Below are positions 1-8,620 of a DNA stretch of 64,000 nucleotides, one piece after another. Position 1 is the first letter of the stretch. Every line of letters starts with the position of its first letter. The notes under the pieces were generated by a model. The model was not told where the DNA came from. It searched no databases and saw only the letters and a list, made by a program, of their open reading frames with translations. This DNA comes from an uncultured candidatus Porisulfidus sp. Lineage in GTDB: Bacteria > Pseudomonadota > Gammaproteobacteria > Poriferisulfidales > Poriferisulfidaceae. A program made the position numbers and the translations under genes. Where the stretch lies: the NCBI GenBank assembly GCA_958431155.1, contig OY288106.1, positions 967,161 through 1,031,160 of the forward strand, read 5' to 3'.

Positions 1-1
1 T

Positions 2-337
2 GCGCCGGAACATGGCGGACGCAACCTCGCCGCGCGCCCGATGGAAATGCTGCTGCTCGGCATGGGCGGATGCAGTGCATTCGATATAGTCGGCATGCTG
101 GAACGCGCCCGCCAGCCTCTGGACCGGCTGGAACTGGAAATCGAGGCTGATCGTGCCGAGGATATCCCGCAGGTATTCACCCGCATCCACATACTCTACC
201 GGGCGTTCGGCAATGGCCTGTCGGAAGCGCAGGTACGCCGGGCGATCGATCTCTCGGTCACCAAATACTGCTCCGCCTCCCTGATGCTCGGGGAGACCGC
301 CGAAATCACCTATGATCTGGAGTTGATAGAGAGCTGA
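2..337 (+). CDS. OsmC-family protein, YhfA-like (5' end outside window)
   Basis: The frame is open from the left edge, so the gene starts outside the window; 111 residues are visible. It has the two conserved OsmC cysteine regions, GGCSAFD near residue 24 and KYCSASLML near residue 91. The alternation of motifs resembles E. coli YhfA more than the organic peroxide reductase Ohr. OsmC-family proteins reduce peroxides with paired cysteines, but the substrate of the YhfA branch is not established. The stop overlaps the bioA start by one base (TGATG), so the two genes are probably cotranscribed. Family is secure; exact role is not. Confidence 0.8.
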   Translation, partial: APEHGGRNLAARPMEMLLLGMGGCSAFDIVGMLERARQPLDRLELEIEADRAEDIPQVFTRIHILYRAFGNGLSEAQVRRAIDLSVTKYCSASLMLGETAEITYDLELIES

Positions 338-1620
338 TGGGCACCCCGCCCGCATGGACTGCCCTAGACCCACGCCATCTGTGGCATCCGTACGCGCCTG
401 CCCCTGATTCTCTCCCGGCGCATCCGATCATCGGCAGCGAAGGCGTCCACCTGATACTGGCTGACGGACGTCGGCTGGTCGACGGAATGGCTTCCTGGTG
501 GTGCGCCATACACGGCTACCGGCACCCGAAGATGTTGCAGGCCCTGCATGAACAGGTCGATATCCTGCCGCATGTCATGTTCGGCGGATTGACCCACGAA
601 CCCGCTGCACGGCTGGCCGAACGGTTGGCTCAAATCTCTCCCGGCGACCTCAGCCGAGTCTTCTTCTGCGATTCCGGCTCTGTCTCGGTCGAGGTTGCCT
701 TGAAACTGGCCGTACAGTACTGGCAGGCGCGCGGAAACCCGGAGAAATGCCGCTTCCTTGCCCTGCGCGGAGGCTATCACGGCGATACTTTCACCGCCAT
801 GTCGGTCAGCGATCCGGACAACAGCCTGCACCATCGCTTCCGCAGCCTGCTGCCGCAGCAGTATTTCACACCGCGCCCACCGGACGCAGGTTGCAGCGCA
901 TCCGAACTGGAAGACGCCTGCGCGCGGTTCGAGGCCGACCTTGTTGCCCACCAGTTTGAACTTGCCGGAGTCGTGCTCGAGCCGGTGCTCCAAGGGGCCG
1001 GGGGATTCCACCACTACCCACCCGCGTTCCTGACGCAGGTCTCCGCCTTGTGCACCCGGCACGACACGCTCCTCATCGCCGATGAAATCGCGACTGGATT
1101 CGGGAGGACCGGAGCCATGTTCGCCTGTGAACATGCCGATGTCGTTCCAGACATCATGTGTCTCGGCAAGGCACTGACGGGCGGCATGCTCAGCCTGGCC
1201 GCCACGCTGACCCGCGAGGAAATCGCCAGTGTCATCAGCAAAGCCGGACCGTTCCTGCACGGCCCTACGTTCATGGCGAATCCGACAGCCTGCCGGACGG
1301 CGCTGGCCAGCCTGGATCTCTTGGAGTCCCGGAATTGGAAAGGCGAAGTGGCGGCAATCGAGGGAATCCTGCAACAGGAACTACTGCCGCTTCAGCCAGC
1401 AAAAGGCGTGGCAGGAGTCCGTGCATTCGGTGCGTTTGCCGTTGTCGAAACTTCTGAACCGGTGGATGTTCAGGCTTGGCAAGCGCTGGCCTTGCAGCAC
1501 AAGGTCTGGCTGCGGCCGTTCCAGAATTTCGTTTACCTGATGCCGCCTTTCATCATTCAGGAGCCGGAACTGATGCAGCTGACCGGCACCATTCAAGCCG
1601 GCGTGTCAGAACTACTGTAA
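337..1620 (+). CDS. bioA: adenosylmethionine-8-amino-7-oxononanoate aminotransferase
   Basis: This 427-residue class III PLP aminotransferase is of normal BioA length. It converts KAPA to DAPA in cytosolic biotin synthesis, using S-adenosylmethionine as amino donor. Visible features are the HLWHPY start typical of BioA, SWWCAIHGY, YHGDTF, LIADEIATGFGRTG with the PLP-binding Asp, and CLGKALTGG with the Schiff-base Lys near residue 278. The ATG overlaps the stop of the upstream OsmC-like gene. Biotin genes are scattered here: bioD lies about 25 kb away on the other strand, and bioB, bioF, bioC and bioH are not in the window. Confidence 0.95.
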   Translation: MGTPPAWTALDPRHLWHPYAPAPDSLPAHPIIGSEGVHLILADGRRLVDGMASWWCAIHGYRHPKMLQALHEQVDILPHVMFGGLTHEPAARLAERLAQISPGDLSRVFFCDSGSVSVEVALKLAVQYWQARGNPEKCRFLALRGGYHGDTFTAMSVSDPDNSLHHRFRSLLPQQYFTPRPPDAGCSASELEDACARFEADLVAHQFELAGVVLEPVLQGAGGFHHYPPAFLTQVSALCTRHDTLLIADEIATGFGRTGAMFACEHADVVPDIMCLGKALTGGMLSLAATLTREEIASVISKAGPFLHGPTFMANPTACRTALASLDLLESRNWKGEVAAIEGILQQELLPLQPAKGVAGVRAFGAFAVVETSEPVDVQAWQALALQHKVWLRPFQNFVYLMPPFIIQEPELMQLTGTIQAGVSELL

Positions 1621-1651
1621 AATCAATAGTCTTCTAGAACCAGGTTATTCA

Positions 1652-1852
1652 ATGGGAGCAAAATCATACACCGTCAAACGGGGCCGCAGTTTAGCGAACC
1701 GCAGTTCCAAACCTGTTTCAGAATCGTGGGCTGATCATGTAGTAGCGCGCAAGAAAACCTATCGCCTTGATGACATGCTGGCCCAAATAACACCTGAAAA
1801 CCGCCCCCCCGAACAATACATCGGCCCCTCTCGGGGTGCTGAAGAGTGGTAA
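1652..1852 (+). CDS. MazE-like antitoxin tail, orphan small protein
   Basis: A 66-residue protein whose last 30 residues match the C-terminal toxin-binding tail of MazE antitoxins: a hydrophobic Leu/Met segment, then ITPEN, then an acidic stretch ending in Trp, as in E. coli MazE. The first 35 residues are basic and do not look like the SpoVT/AbrB DNA-binding domain expected there. No mazF-sized frame follows; the 72 bases to rpoH are noncoding. It could be a degraded antitoxin or a stand-alone neutraliser of a MazF encoded elsewhere. The start has a weak AGG seven bases upstream. The tail match is seen; its function is inferred. Confidence 0.55.
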   Translation: MGAKSYTVKRGRSLANRSSKPVSESWADHVVARKKTYRLDDMLAQITPENRPPEQYIGPSRGAEEW

Positions 1853-1897
1853 GAAGATCTCGCCCCGGGTGGTGGGCGAAATTCTAGAAAAGTTGTC

Positions 1898-1912
1898 GCC
1901 CTTTTGGGCTTT
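1898..1912. terminator. weak hairpin between convergent genes
   Basis: A GCCC-TTTT-GGGC hairpin followed by TTT lies between the convergent MazE-like gene and rpoH. The stem is only four pairs, so activity as an intrinsic terminator is doubtful. A second short inverted repeat (CGCCC/GGGCG) lies just upstream at 1861-1878. Confidence 0.3.
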
Positions 1913-1924
1913 AAGGAGAGAAGG

Positions 1925-2776
1925 TTAAGCCAGCGCGCCGCGCAGCTTCTTCATTGCGGCGGCTTCGATCTGCCGAATCCGCTCACCTGAAACACCAAAC
2001 TCTTCCGCCAATTCCTGCAAGGTCCGCTTCGGCTCGGCAAGCCAACGCTGCTTCACGATCGACCGGCTACGTTCGTCCAACTCGGCCAAGGCTTCCTGCA
2101 ACCGTTCGCCACGAATCTGTGCGTAATCCTGCGCTTCCACTTGCGGGGCCGGATCGGCGCCGGGAGCTGGCAGGTACGACATCGGGGAACGAGGCGCTTC
2201 CTCGTCGTCGGAATCAATCTCAAGCGGCATGTCCGGCTGACTGAGGCGGGATTCCATATCCCGGACTTCACGGGCGGTCACGCCGAGGTCCTCCGCCACC
2301 GCGTTGACCTCGTCCTCGTTCATCCAGCCCAGCCGTTTCTTGGCCTTTCGCAGGTTGAAGAACAGTTTGCGCTGCGCCTTGGTCGTGGCCATCTTGACGA
2401 TGCGCCAGTTGCGCAGGACGTATTCATGGATTTCGGCGCGGATCCAGTGCACGGCGAAAGACACCAGCCGCACCCCGACCGCAGGGTCGAACCGCTTCAC
2501 CGCCTTCATCAGGCCGATGCTGCCTTCCTGGATCAGGTCCGCCAGCGGCAGGCCATAGCCGGAATAGCCGCGGGCCACGTGGATCACAAAGCGGAGGTTG
2601 TGCAACACCAGCTTGCGCGCCGCTTCCACATCGCCCTGCTCGCGCAGGCGCAATGCCAACTGGCGCTCCTCTTCGGCGCTCAGTACCGGCAGGCTGTAGG
2701 CCAGCTGGATATACTGATCCAGACTGCCCGCCGCAATCGACAGATTGTGGGCGTATTCCGAAGCCGCTTGTGCCAT
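1925..2776 (-). CDS. rpoH: RNA polymerase sigma-32 (heat shock sigma factor)
   Basis: A 283-residue group 3 sigma factor. Region 2 contains [32 protein letters not shown], the core-binding and -10 recognition segment. The RpoH box QRKLFFNLR near residue 136 separates it from RpoD and RpoS. Region 4 has [20 protein letters not shown], the -35-binding helix-turn-helix. It directs RNA polymerase to heat-shock promoters. In many gammaproteobacteria ftsYEX lies directly upstream, but here a 200-base divergent region leads to M16 peptidase genes. Confidence 0.96.
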   Translation of the reverse strand: MAQAASEYAHNLSIAAGSLDQYIQLAYSLPVLSAEEERQLALRLREQGDVEAARKLVLHNLRFVIHVARGYSGYGLPLADLIQEGSIGLMKAVKRFDPAVGVRLVSFAVHWIRAEIHEYVLRNWRIVKMATTKAQRKLFFNLRKAKKRLGWMNEDEVNAVAEDLGVTAREVRDMESRLSQPDMPLEIDSDDEEAPRSPMSYLPAPGADPAPQVEAQDYAQIRGERLQEALAELDERSRSIVKQRWLAEPKRTLQELAEEFGVSGERIRQIEAAAMKKLRGALA

Positions 2777-2822
2777 CTATTTACTCCCGGAAAGGGGAAA
2801 TTTTCCCTGTCCGCAACCGGCT

Positions 2823-2851
2823 ATTTTAGCAAATTGGGGTGTTTTTGTCAC
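2823..2851 (-). promoter_or_regulatory. candidate sigma-70 promoter of rpoH
   Basis: On the minus strand GTGACA and TAAAAT, each five of six matches to consensus, are spaced by 17 bases about 45 bases upstream of the rpoH ATG. Found by eye; no transcription start is known. Confidence 0.45.
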
Positions 2852-2976
2852 CATTTCAAGTCCCCGCGCTTTCCGGAGCACGCTGATTTGACGAGTTAAT
2901 TTAACGAAAATTCCGTCTGGCTCAAGGCCTCGGCAATCATTTGGGGGCTGAATCCCGAATTTTTTGACTCTTTATA

Positions 2977-4344
2977 ATGCCTCGCATGATTTTCCGGCTG
3001 TCTTTCTTTTCCCTCCTCCTGTTGGCCTTCGCCCTGCCCAATGCGACGCTGGCGGAACCGTCCAAGGTCTTCACCCGAACCCTGGACAATGGGCTGAAGG
3101 TGTTGGTGCAGCCTGACACGCGGGCCCCGGTGGCCGTCCAGCAGCTCTGGTACGGCGTGGGCGCGGCCCACGAACCCCCGGGCCAGACCGGCATCAGCCA
3201 CGTACTGGAACACATGATGTTCCGAGGAACCGAGCGCTTCCCCGGGGAGTCATTCAGTCACACCATCTCCTCTCTCGGCGGGCGCGACAACGCCTTCACC
3301 GGCCGCGACTATACGGCGTACTATCAGATTCTCGGTCGCGACCAACTCGCCATCGCAATGGAAATGGAAGCGGACCGAATGCAGAACCTGCTCCTGGCCG
3401 AGGCCGATCTCCAAAAAGAACTGGAAGTCGTAAAAGAGGAGCGCCGCCTGCGCACCGAGGATCGACCCGAGGCCTCTGCCTTCGAGCAGTTGCAAGCAAC
3501 CGCATTCCAGAACCATCCGTACGGTCAGCCGGTGATCGGCTGGATGAGCGATATCTCACAAATAGACCAGAAACAGCTGCGCGATTGGCACCGGCGCTGG
3601 TACGCGCCCAACAATGCGAACCTGGTGGTGGTCGGCGACGTGGACCCGGAGCAAATCTTCGAGATGGCCGAGGAGCACTTCGGTGCCATCCCCCGCCATG
3701 AGATCACGCCGGCACCAAGACGCCAAGAGCCGGTGCAGAAGGGCACGCGCAACGTCTCCTTGCACATTCCCGCCCAGACCGAATACCTGCTCATCGGCTA
3801 CAAGACTCCCGTCATGGCGCAACTGCCCAAGAAGCAGCGCTGGGAAGCCTATGCGCTGTCCATGCTGACCTCGATCCTGGACGGTGGCAATGCCTCGCGA
3901 CTTCCCAAGCGGCTAGTTCGAGATCGAAAAATCGCCGCCAGCGCCAGCGCTTCCTACTCCCTGTACAGCGCCCTCAACAGCCTGCTTGTCCTCGATGCCA
4001 CGCCAAACCCAGGGCATACGGCCGAAGAGATGGAGCAGGCGTTGCTTGCGGAAATCGCCGAGCTTCAGGCGCAACCCGTGAGCGAAACCGAACTGCAACG
4101 CGCCCGCGCGCAGGTCATCGCGCATATGATCTACGCGCAGGACTCCCTGCGCCACCGCGCCTACATGATTGGCATGCTCGAAACAAACGGCCTCGGTTGG
4201 GAGGTCGAGCAACAGTTGGTCGACGGCTATCAGGCGGTCACCGCCGCACAAGTGCAGGAGGTCGCCCAGCGCTACCTGACCGATTACACCCGCACCACGG
4301 TCACCATACACCCCCTCAATGTAGCCAAGGTCCCGGCTCCTTGA
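2977..4344 (+). CDS. M16 family zinc peptidase, catalytically active type, secreted
   Basis: A 455-residue pitrilysin-family (M16B) protease. It has an N-terminal signal peptide (hydrophobic to about residue 24, ANATLA-like cleavage), the inverted zinc motif HVLEH at residues 75-79, and the downstream acidic helix with QKELEVVKEE that supplies the third zinc ligand. It is followed two bases later by a second M16 gene lacking the zinc motif, so the pair probably forms a heterodimeric periplasmic peptidase. Start is uncertain: an in-frame ATG at 2986 also gives a good signal peptide, and a perfect TATAAT overlaps the first ATG. Substrate unknown. Confidence 0.9.
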   Translation: MPRMIFRLSFFSLLLLAFALPNATLAEPSKVFTRTLDNGLKVLVQPDTRAPVAVQQLWYGVGAAHEPPGQTGISHVLEHMMFRGTERFPGESFSHTISSLGGRDNAFTGRDYTAYYQILGRDQLAIAMEMEADRMQNLLLAEADLQKELEVVKEERRLRTEDRPEASAFEQLQATAFQNHPYGQPVIGWMSDISQIDQKQLRDWHRRWYAPNNANLVVVGDVDPEQIFEMAEEHFGAIPRHEITPAPRRQEPVQKGTRNVSLHIPAQTEYLLIGYKTPVMAQLPKKQRWEAYALSMLTSILDGGNASRLPKRLVRDRKIAASASASYSLYSALNSLLVLDATPNPGHTAEEMEQALLAEIAELQAQPVSETELQRARAQVIAHMIYAQDSLRHRAYMIGMLETNGLGWEVEQQLVDGYQAVTAAQVQEVAQRYLTDYTRTTVTIHPLNVAKVPAP

Positions 4345-4346
4345 CG

Positions 4347-5654
4347 ATGATCCGAATTCTGGCTGCCAGCCTTCTGGCCTTCGCCATCAGCGCGCAGGCA
4401 CAGACGGGTCCTCGCATCGAGCACTGGCGCAGCAACAGCGGGACCCCGGTGTTTTTCATCGCCGCCCCGCAGATTCCCATGCTGGACATCCAGGTCGTGC
4501 TGGATGCCGGCAACAGCCGCGATGGCGCGCTTCCGGGCCTGTCTCAGATCACCCATTCCCTGCTCAACACCGGTGCGGGAGACCTGGATGCAGATGCCAT
4601 CGCCCAGCAGTTCGAGGATGTCGGTGCCGCCTACAATGCCGAAGTCCTGCTGGACCGATCCAAGGTATCCTTGAGAACCTTGGTGGATCCCGAATGGCGC
4701 GAGCAGGCCCTGGCCACGTTCACCATGGTGCTCGGAAAACCCAAGTTTCCGGAAACTCAACTGGAGCGCCGTCGGCAACAGATGCAGGTCGCGCTCAAGA
4801 AACTCGAAGAAAATCCCGGCGCAATTGCGAAGCAGGCCTTCTACCAAGCCGTTTACCCGGGTCATTCCTATTCCTCGCCCATAGTGGGAACCGAAGATTC
4901 CCTCGCCGCCATCACCCGGGACGATATCGAAGGATTCTATCGAACTTTCTTTGCCTCGGGTGGCGCCATCGTGGCGATGGTGGGTGCGATCGGCCGCACA
5001 GAGGCCGAAGCGATCGCAAACCGCATAACCCAGGCACTGCCCCAAGGCCCGGCACCGAACCCGCTGCCGCCACCCTCCGCGGTGACCGAAGCCAAAACCG
5101 TAGTTATCCCGCACCCGTCCGAACAGGCTCATGTATTGATCGGCCAGCAGGGCGTCGCGCGCGGTGAGGCATTTCATTTCCCCCTGTACCTCGGCAACTA
5201 CACCCTCGGCGGCGGCGGATTCTCTTCGCGCCTGATGCAGGAAATCCGCAATAACCGGGGTCTCGCCTATTCCGTCTACAGTTACTTCTTTCCGTTGCGG
5301 CACCGCGGGCCTTTTCGACTGGGATTCCAGACACAGAAAAGCCAAGTCGATCAGGCCTTGGAGGCCGCTTATGCGGAACTCCGGCGTTTCTTGGCCGACG
5401 GACCGACCGAGAAAGAACTTGAGCATAGCCAAAACAGCATGGTACTGGGGTTCCCCCTGCGGATTGCGAACAACGCCAGCATGATCGACTATCTGTCGAT
5501 GATCGGCTACTACCGCCTGCCTCTGGACTACCTGGATACCTGGACGGACCGGATCAGTGCCATCAGTCACGAACAGATTGTCACGGCATTCCAAGGCAGG
5601 CTGGATCCCGACCAAATGATCACGGTGATTGTCGGTGGCCAAAGCCAGCCCTAA
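4347..5654 (+). CDS. M16 family peptidase, inactive partner subunit, secreted
   Basis: A 435-residue M16B homologue with a signal peptide (MIRILAASLLAFAISAQA). The HxxEH position reads HSLLN, so zinc binding is lost. The C-terminal substrate-binding signature is kept (GGGGFSSRLMQEIRNNRGLAYS), with the Arg/Tyr pair that completes the active site of the partner in mitochondrial MPP-like heterodimers. It starts two bases after the active subunit and overlaps rsmD at its end. The division of labour between subunits is inferred from family knowledge. A longer in-frame start at 4197 is rejected because it lies inside the previous gene. Confidence 0.88.
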   Translation: MIRILAASLLAFAISAQAQTGPRIEHWRSNSGTPVFFIAAPQIPMLDIQVVLDAGNSRDGALPGLSQITHSLLNTGAGDLDADAIAQQFEDVGAAYNAEVLLDRSKVSLRTLVDPEWREQALATFTMVLGKPKFPETQLERRRQQMQVALKKLEENPGAIAKQAFYQAVYPGHSYSSPIVGTEDSLAAITRDDIEGFYRTFFASGGAIVAMVGAIGRTEAEAIANRITQALPQGPAPNPLPPPSAVTEAKTVVIPHPSEQAHVLIGQQGVARGEAFHFPLYLGNYTLGGGGFSSRLMQEIRNNRGLAYSVYSYFFPLRHRGPFRLGFQTQKSQVDQALEAAYAELRRFLADGPTEKELEHSQNSMVLGFPLRIANNASMIDYLSMIGYYRLPLDYLDTWTDRISAISHEQIVTAFQGRLDPDQMITVIVGGQSQP

Positions 5655-6252
5655 GGGCCAGCCGCCACAACGAGTCCGCATCATCGCCGGCATCTGGCGC
5701 GGCCGTTATCTCCAGGTTCCTCCCTACCCTTCGGTGAGACCGACCCCGGCCCGGGTGCGCGAGACGGTGTTCAACTGGCTGGCCGGAAGCATTGAAGGGG
5801 CTGAATGCATCGACCTCTTCGCCGGCAGCGGCGCATTGGGCTTTGAGGCCGCCTCGCGCGGAGCCCGGCAGGTTACGCTGGTCGACCGCGAGCGCGGCGT
5901 CGTGAAATGCCTGCGCCAGGAAACGGAAAAATTCTCCGCTGCGCAGATCGAAGTCGTAAACGCCCGGGCACTGAGTTACATCGATTGCCTGCGCGGTCCC
6001 GTCGACATCCTGTTCCTCGACCCGCCATTCGCGCGGAGCACCGAATTGCTCGAAAAAACCTGCGCCCGCCTTGCCGCATCGCGGGCCCTGAAGGAATCCA
6101 GCCTCGTCTATGTCGAATCCCCTGCCAATTGGGTGGCGCGAGTCCCCGCCCGCTGGACCCCGCTCAAGTCCAAGCAGGCCGGGCAGATCGGCTACCACTT
6201 GTTCGCGGCGCGCCCCTACGTCTCCCCTGAGCCTCCAATTCTCCCCGCGTAG
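5635..6252 (+). CDS. rsmD: 16S rRNA (guanine(966)-N(2))-methyltransferase
   Basis: About 205 residues, typical for RsmD. It methylates G966 of 16S rRNA with S-adenosylmethionine. The N-terminus has RVRIIAGIWRGRYLQVP and RPTPARVRETVFNWL, both RsmD signatures. The SAM-binding motif is DLFAGSGALGFEA and the catalytic N-methyltransferase motif is DILFLDPPF. No ATG is available near the start: GTG at 5635 and TTG at 5629 are both possible and lie inside the end of the M16 gene, implying translational coupling. The order M16-M16-rsmD-coaD is conserved in gammaproteobacteria. Confidence 0.92.
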   Translation: MAKASPKGQPPQRVRIIAGIWRGRYLQVPPYPSVRPTPARVRETVFNWLAGSIEGAECIDLFAGSGALGFEAASRGARQVTLVDRERGVVKCLRQETEKFSAAQIEVVNARALSYIDCLRGPVDILFLDPPFARSTELLEKTCARLAASRALKESSLVYVESPANWVARVPARWTPLKSKQAGQIGYHLFAARPYVSPEPPILPA

Positions 6253-6284
6253 TTCTACAATAGCCGTATACAGCCCGTAGACCC

Positions 6285-6773
6285 ATGGCTCATTGCGCTA
6301 TCTACCCCGGGACCTTCGATCCCATCACGTTCGGTCACATCGACCTGGCCCAACGCGCGTTGCGCCTGTTCGACCGGCTGATCGTCGCCATCGGGACCGA
6401 TTCCGCCAAACAACCCACGTTCACAGTGGAAGAACGCGTCAGGATGGCACAGTTGTCCTTTGCCGATTTGGACGACAAGATAGAAGTCGCTCCTTTTGAC
6501 GGCCTGCTGGTCGATTTCGCCCGAACCATGGGAGCCCAGGCCATCATTCGAGGGTTGCGTGCCGTGTCGGATTTCGAATACGAGTTCCAGCTCGCCACCA
6601 TGAACCGGCAATTGGCGCCGGACCTGGAATCCATCTTCCTGACGCCCGCCAAGGAATACGCGTTCATTTCGTCGTCACTGGTCAAGGAAGTGGCCATGCT
6701 GGGCGGGGACGTCGCGCATTTCGTACCCAAAAAAATCGAGCAGATGCTGATCTTGAAACTCCGGCAGGCATAA
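6285..6773 (+). CDS. coaD: phosphopantetheine adenylyltransferase
   Basis: A 162-residue protein of standard CoaD length. It transfers AMP from ATP to 4'-phosphopantetheine in CoA synthesis. Visible motifs are the nucleotidyltransferase [12 protein letters not shown] at the start (T/HxGH), [14 protein letters not shown] in the middle and [13 protein letters not shown] near the C-terminus, all diagnostic. It follows rsmD by 32 bases. A TACAAT just upstream could be a -10 element, but no matching -35 is obvious. Confidence 0.96.
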   Translation: MAHCAIYPGTFDPITFGHIDLAQRALRLFDRLIVAIGTDSAKQPTFTVEERVRMAQLSFADLDDKIEVAPFDGLLVDFARTMGAQAIIRGLRAVSDFEYEFQLATMNRQLAPDLESIFLTPAKEYAFISSSLVKEVAMLGGDVAHFVPKKIEQMLILKLRQA

Positions 6774-6815
6774 GCCCGCACACGAAAAACTCCGGCTCGA
6801 CACGAACCTGTCCCC

Positions 6816-8483
6816 ATGAAGCGGCCACCTCTGTTGCTCTGTCTGCTTTGCCTGTTCGGCAGCCCCGCGACGGCTGATACCAGTCCTCCAGGGCATGCCC
6901 TTGCCTCCGCACATCCGGCCGCGACCAAAGCCGGTCTTGAGGTTCTCAATGACGGCGGCAATGCATTTGATGCGGCGATCGCGGTCTCGGCGGTCCTCGG
7001 GGTGGTGGAGCCCTACGGCTCGGGGCTGGGTGGAGGCGGATTCTTCCTGCTTCACGACAGCGCTCGCAACTACACCACGATGCTGGACGCTCGCGAGCGG
7101 GCGCCGCTGGCCGCCCACCGCGATCTGTACCTCGATGCAGATGGAAACGTGGACCGCGACCGGGCGCTCAACGGCCCCCTGGCCGCAGGCATCCCCGGAA
7201 TCGCCGCTGCGTGGGGACACCTTGCGAAGCATTACGGGCAACTGCCGTTGACACGCACACTCGAACCCGCCATCCGCCATGCCCGGGACGGAGTGCCGCT
7301 CAATCCAAAACTGGAACGGGCCATGACCGCCCGTGCAGAGGCTTTTCTGCGTTATCCGGCTTCCTCGATCTTCGCGCCGGACTCTCCTGCCCTATCGTCC
7401 GGCAAACGGGTCGTCCAAACCGATCTGGCCTCGACCCTGAACTTGCTGGCCGAACAAGGTGCGCAGGCTTTTTACCGCGGCTCGCTGGCGGAAACCCTGG
7501 TGGCGGAAGTCCGAGACAACGGTGGCATATGGTCGCGTCAGGATCTCGAACAATACCGGGTGGTGGAACGGGAGCCGATTACGATCCAGTGGCGAGATGC
7601 CGAAATTGTCACCGTGGCGCCGCCCTCCGCCACCGGCGTCATGCTGGCACAGATCTTCCATATGCTGGGCGACGACTGGCTCGACGGAAGCGATCGTGAC
7701 GACCGCACTCATCGCCTGATCGAAGCCTTGCGCCGGGCCTACCTGGAACGCGCCAGGCACCTGGGCGACCCCGACTACGTGGACGTGCCGCTACAGCGGT
7801 TGACCAGCATGGAATATGCCCGGAAATTGATGGAAGACTTCGACCCGGAACGCGCCACTCGTTCAAACAGCCTCTACGCGGCCGAACCCGAAGTCGGACA
7901 TACCACGCACTTCAGCATTCTGGACCGGGACGGCAACTGGGTCAGCGCCACCCTGTCCATCAACGGCCTGTTCGGCTCCGGATTCGTCGTGCCCGGCACC
8001 GGGGTCCTTCTGAACAACGAGATGGACGATTTCTCCGCCAAGCCCGGCGCCCCGAATCTATACGGTCTCGTCGGCAGCGAAGCCAACGCCATCGCGCCCG
8101 GAAAACGCATGCTGTCCTCCATGGCGCCAACTGCTGTATACCACGCCAACACGTTGGCCCTGCTTGGGACTCCCGGCGGCAGCCGGATCACCACGATGGT
8201 GATGCAGGGAATCCTACAGTTCCTGCAGGGCGCCGGCGCTGAATCCCTCGTCACCAGCCCACGGCTACACCACCAGGCTCTGCCGGACAAGGTCTTTACC
8301 GAGCCCGACATGGTGGTTGATCGGGAGCGACTCGAGGCCAAGGGGCATATTTTTGAGGTTACGGAACCATGGGGCAACATGCAGGTGGTGGTGTGGAACA
8401 CCCATGAAGTCCGGTTGGATGCCGCATCCGACCCCCGGGGCATCGGATCTGCGAAAGTAGAAGCGCTGTATGCCAGCGACTGA
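6816..8483 (+). CDS. ggt: gamma-glutamyltransferase (glutathione hydrolase proenzyme)
   Basis: A 555-residue N-terminal-nucleophile enzyme with a signal peptide, so periplasmic. It cleaves the gamma-glutamyl bond of glutathione. The precursor should self-cleave before Thr 363 in HTTHFS, creating the small subunit. Other family motifs are ASAHPAATKAGLEVLNDGGNAFDAAIA near the mature N-terminus, GSGLGGGGFF, LNNEMDDFS and the oxyanion segment KRMLSSMAPT. It follows coaD by 42 bases on the same strand and may be independently expressed. Confidence 0.93.
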   Translation: MKRPPLLLCLLCLFGSPATADTSPPGHALASAHPAATKAGLEVLNDGGNAFDAAIAVSAVLGVVEPYGSGLGGGGFFLLHDSARNYTTMLDARERAPLAAHRDLYLDADGNVDRDRALNGPLAAGIPGIAAAWGHLAKHYGQLPLTRTLEPAIRHARDGVPLNPKLERAMTARAEAFLRYPASSIFAPDSPALSSGKRVVQTDLASTLNLLAEQGAQAFYRGSLAETLVAEVRDNGGIWSRQDLEQYRVVEREPITIQWRDAEIVTVAPPSATGVMLAQIFHMLGDDWLDGSDRDDRTHRLIEALRRAYLERARHLGDPDYVDVPLQRLTSMEYARKLMEDFDPERATRSNSLYAAEPEVGHTTHFSILDRDGNWVSATLSINGLFGSGFVVPGTGVLLNNEMDDFSAKPGAPNLYGLVGSEANAIAPGKRMLSSMAPTAVYHANTLALLGTPGGSRITTMVMQGILQFLQGAGAESLVTSPRLHHQALPDKVFTEPDMVVDRERLEAKGHIFEVTEPWGNMQVVVWNTHEVRLDAASDPRGIGSAKVEALYASD

Positions 8484-8620
8484 GATGCCATCGCAACTGT
8501 CCTCCAGGGTCCCGGGGGCAGGTTATACTAGCCATTCTTCCAAAACCGGCCGGTCCTGACGCGGGCAAACTCCCAAGATTCCTTCTTTTAACTGGAATGT
8601 CGCTGGAGATGAGGTGTTGA

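Noticed and set aside
364-1374. 336-codon open frame on the minus strand
   Set aside because: It lies antisense within bioA; composition is Arg/Gln-rich shadow text with no family motif.
4284-5693. 469-codon open frame on the minus strand
   Set aside because: Antisense to the second M16 gene, in a GC-rich region where stops are rare; no recognisable domain.
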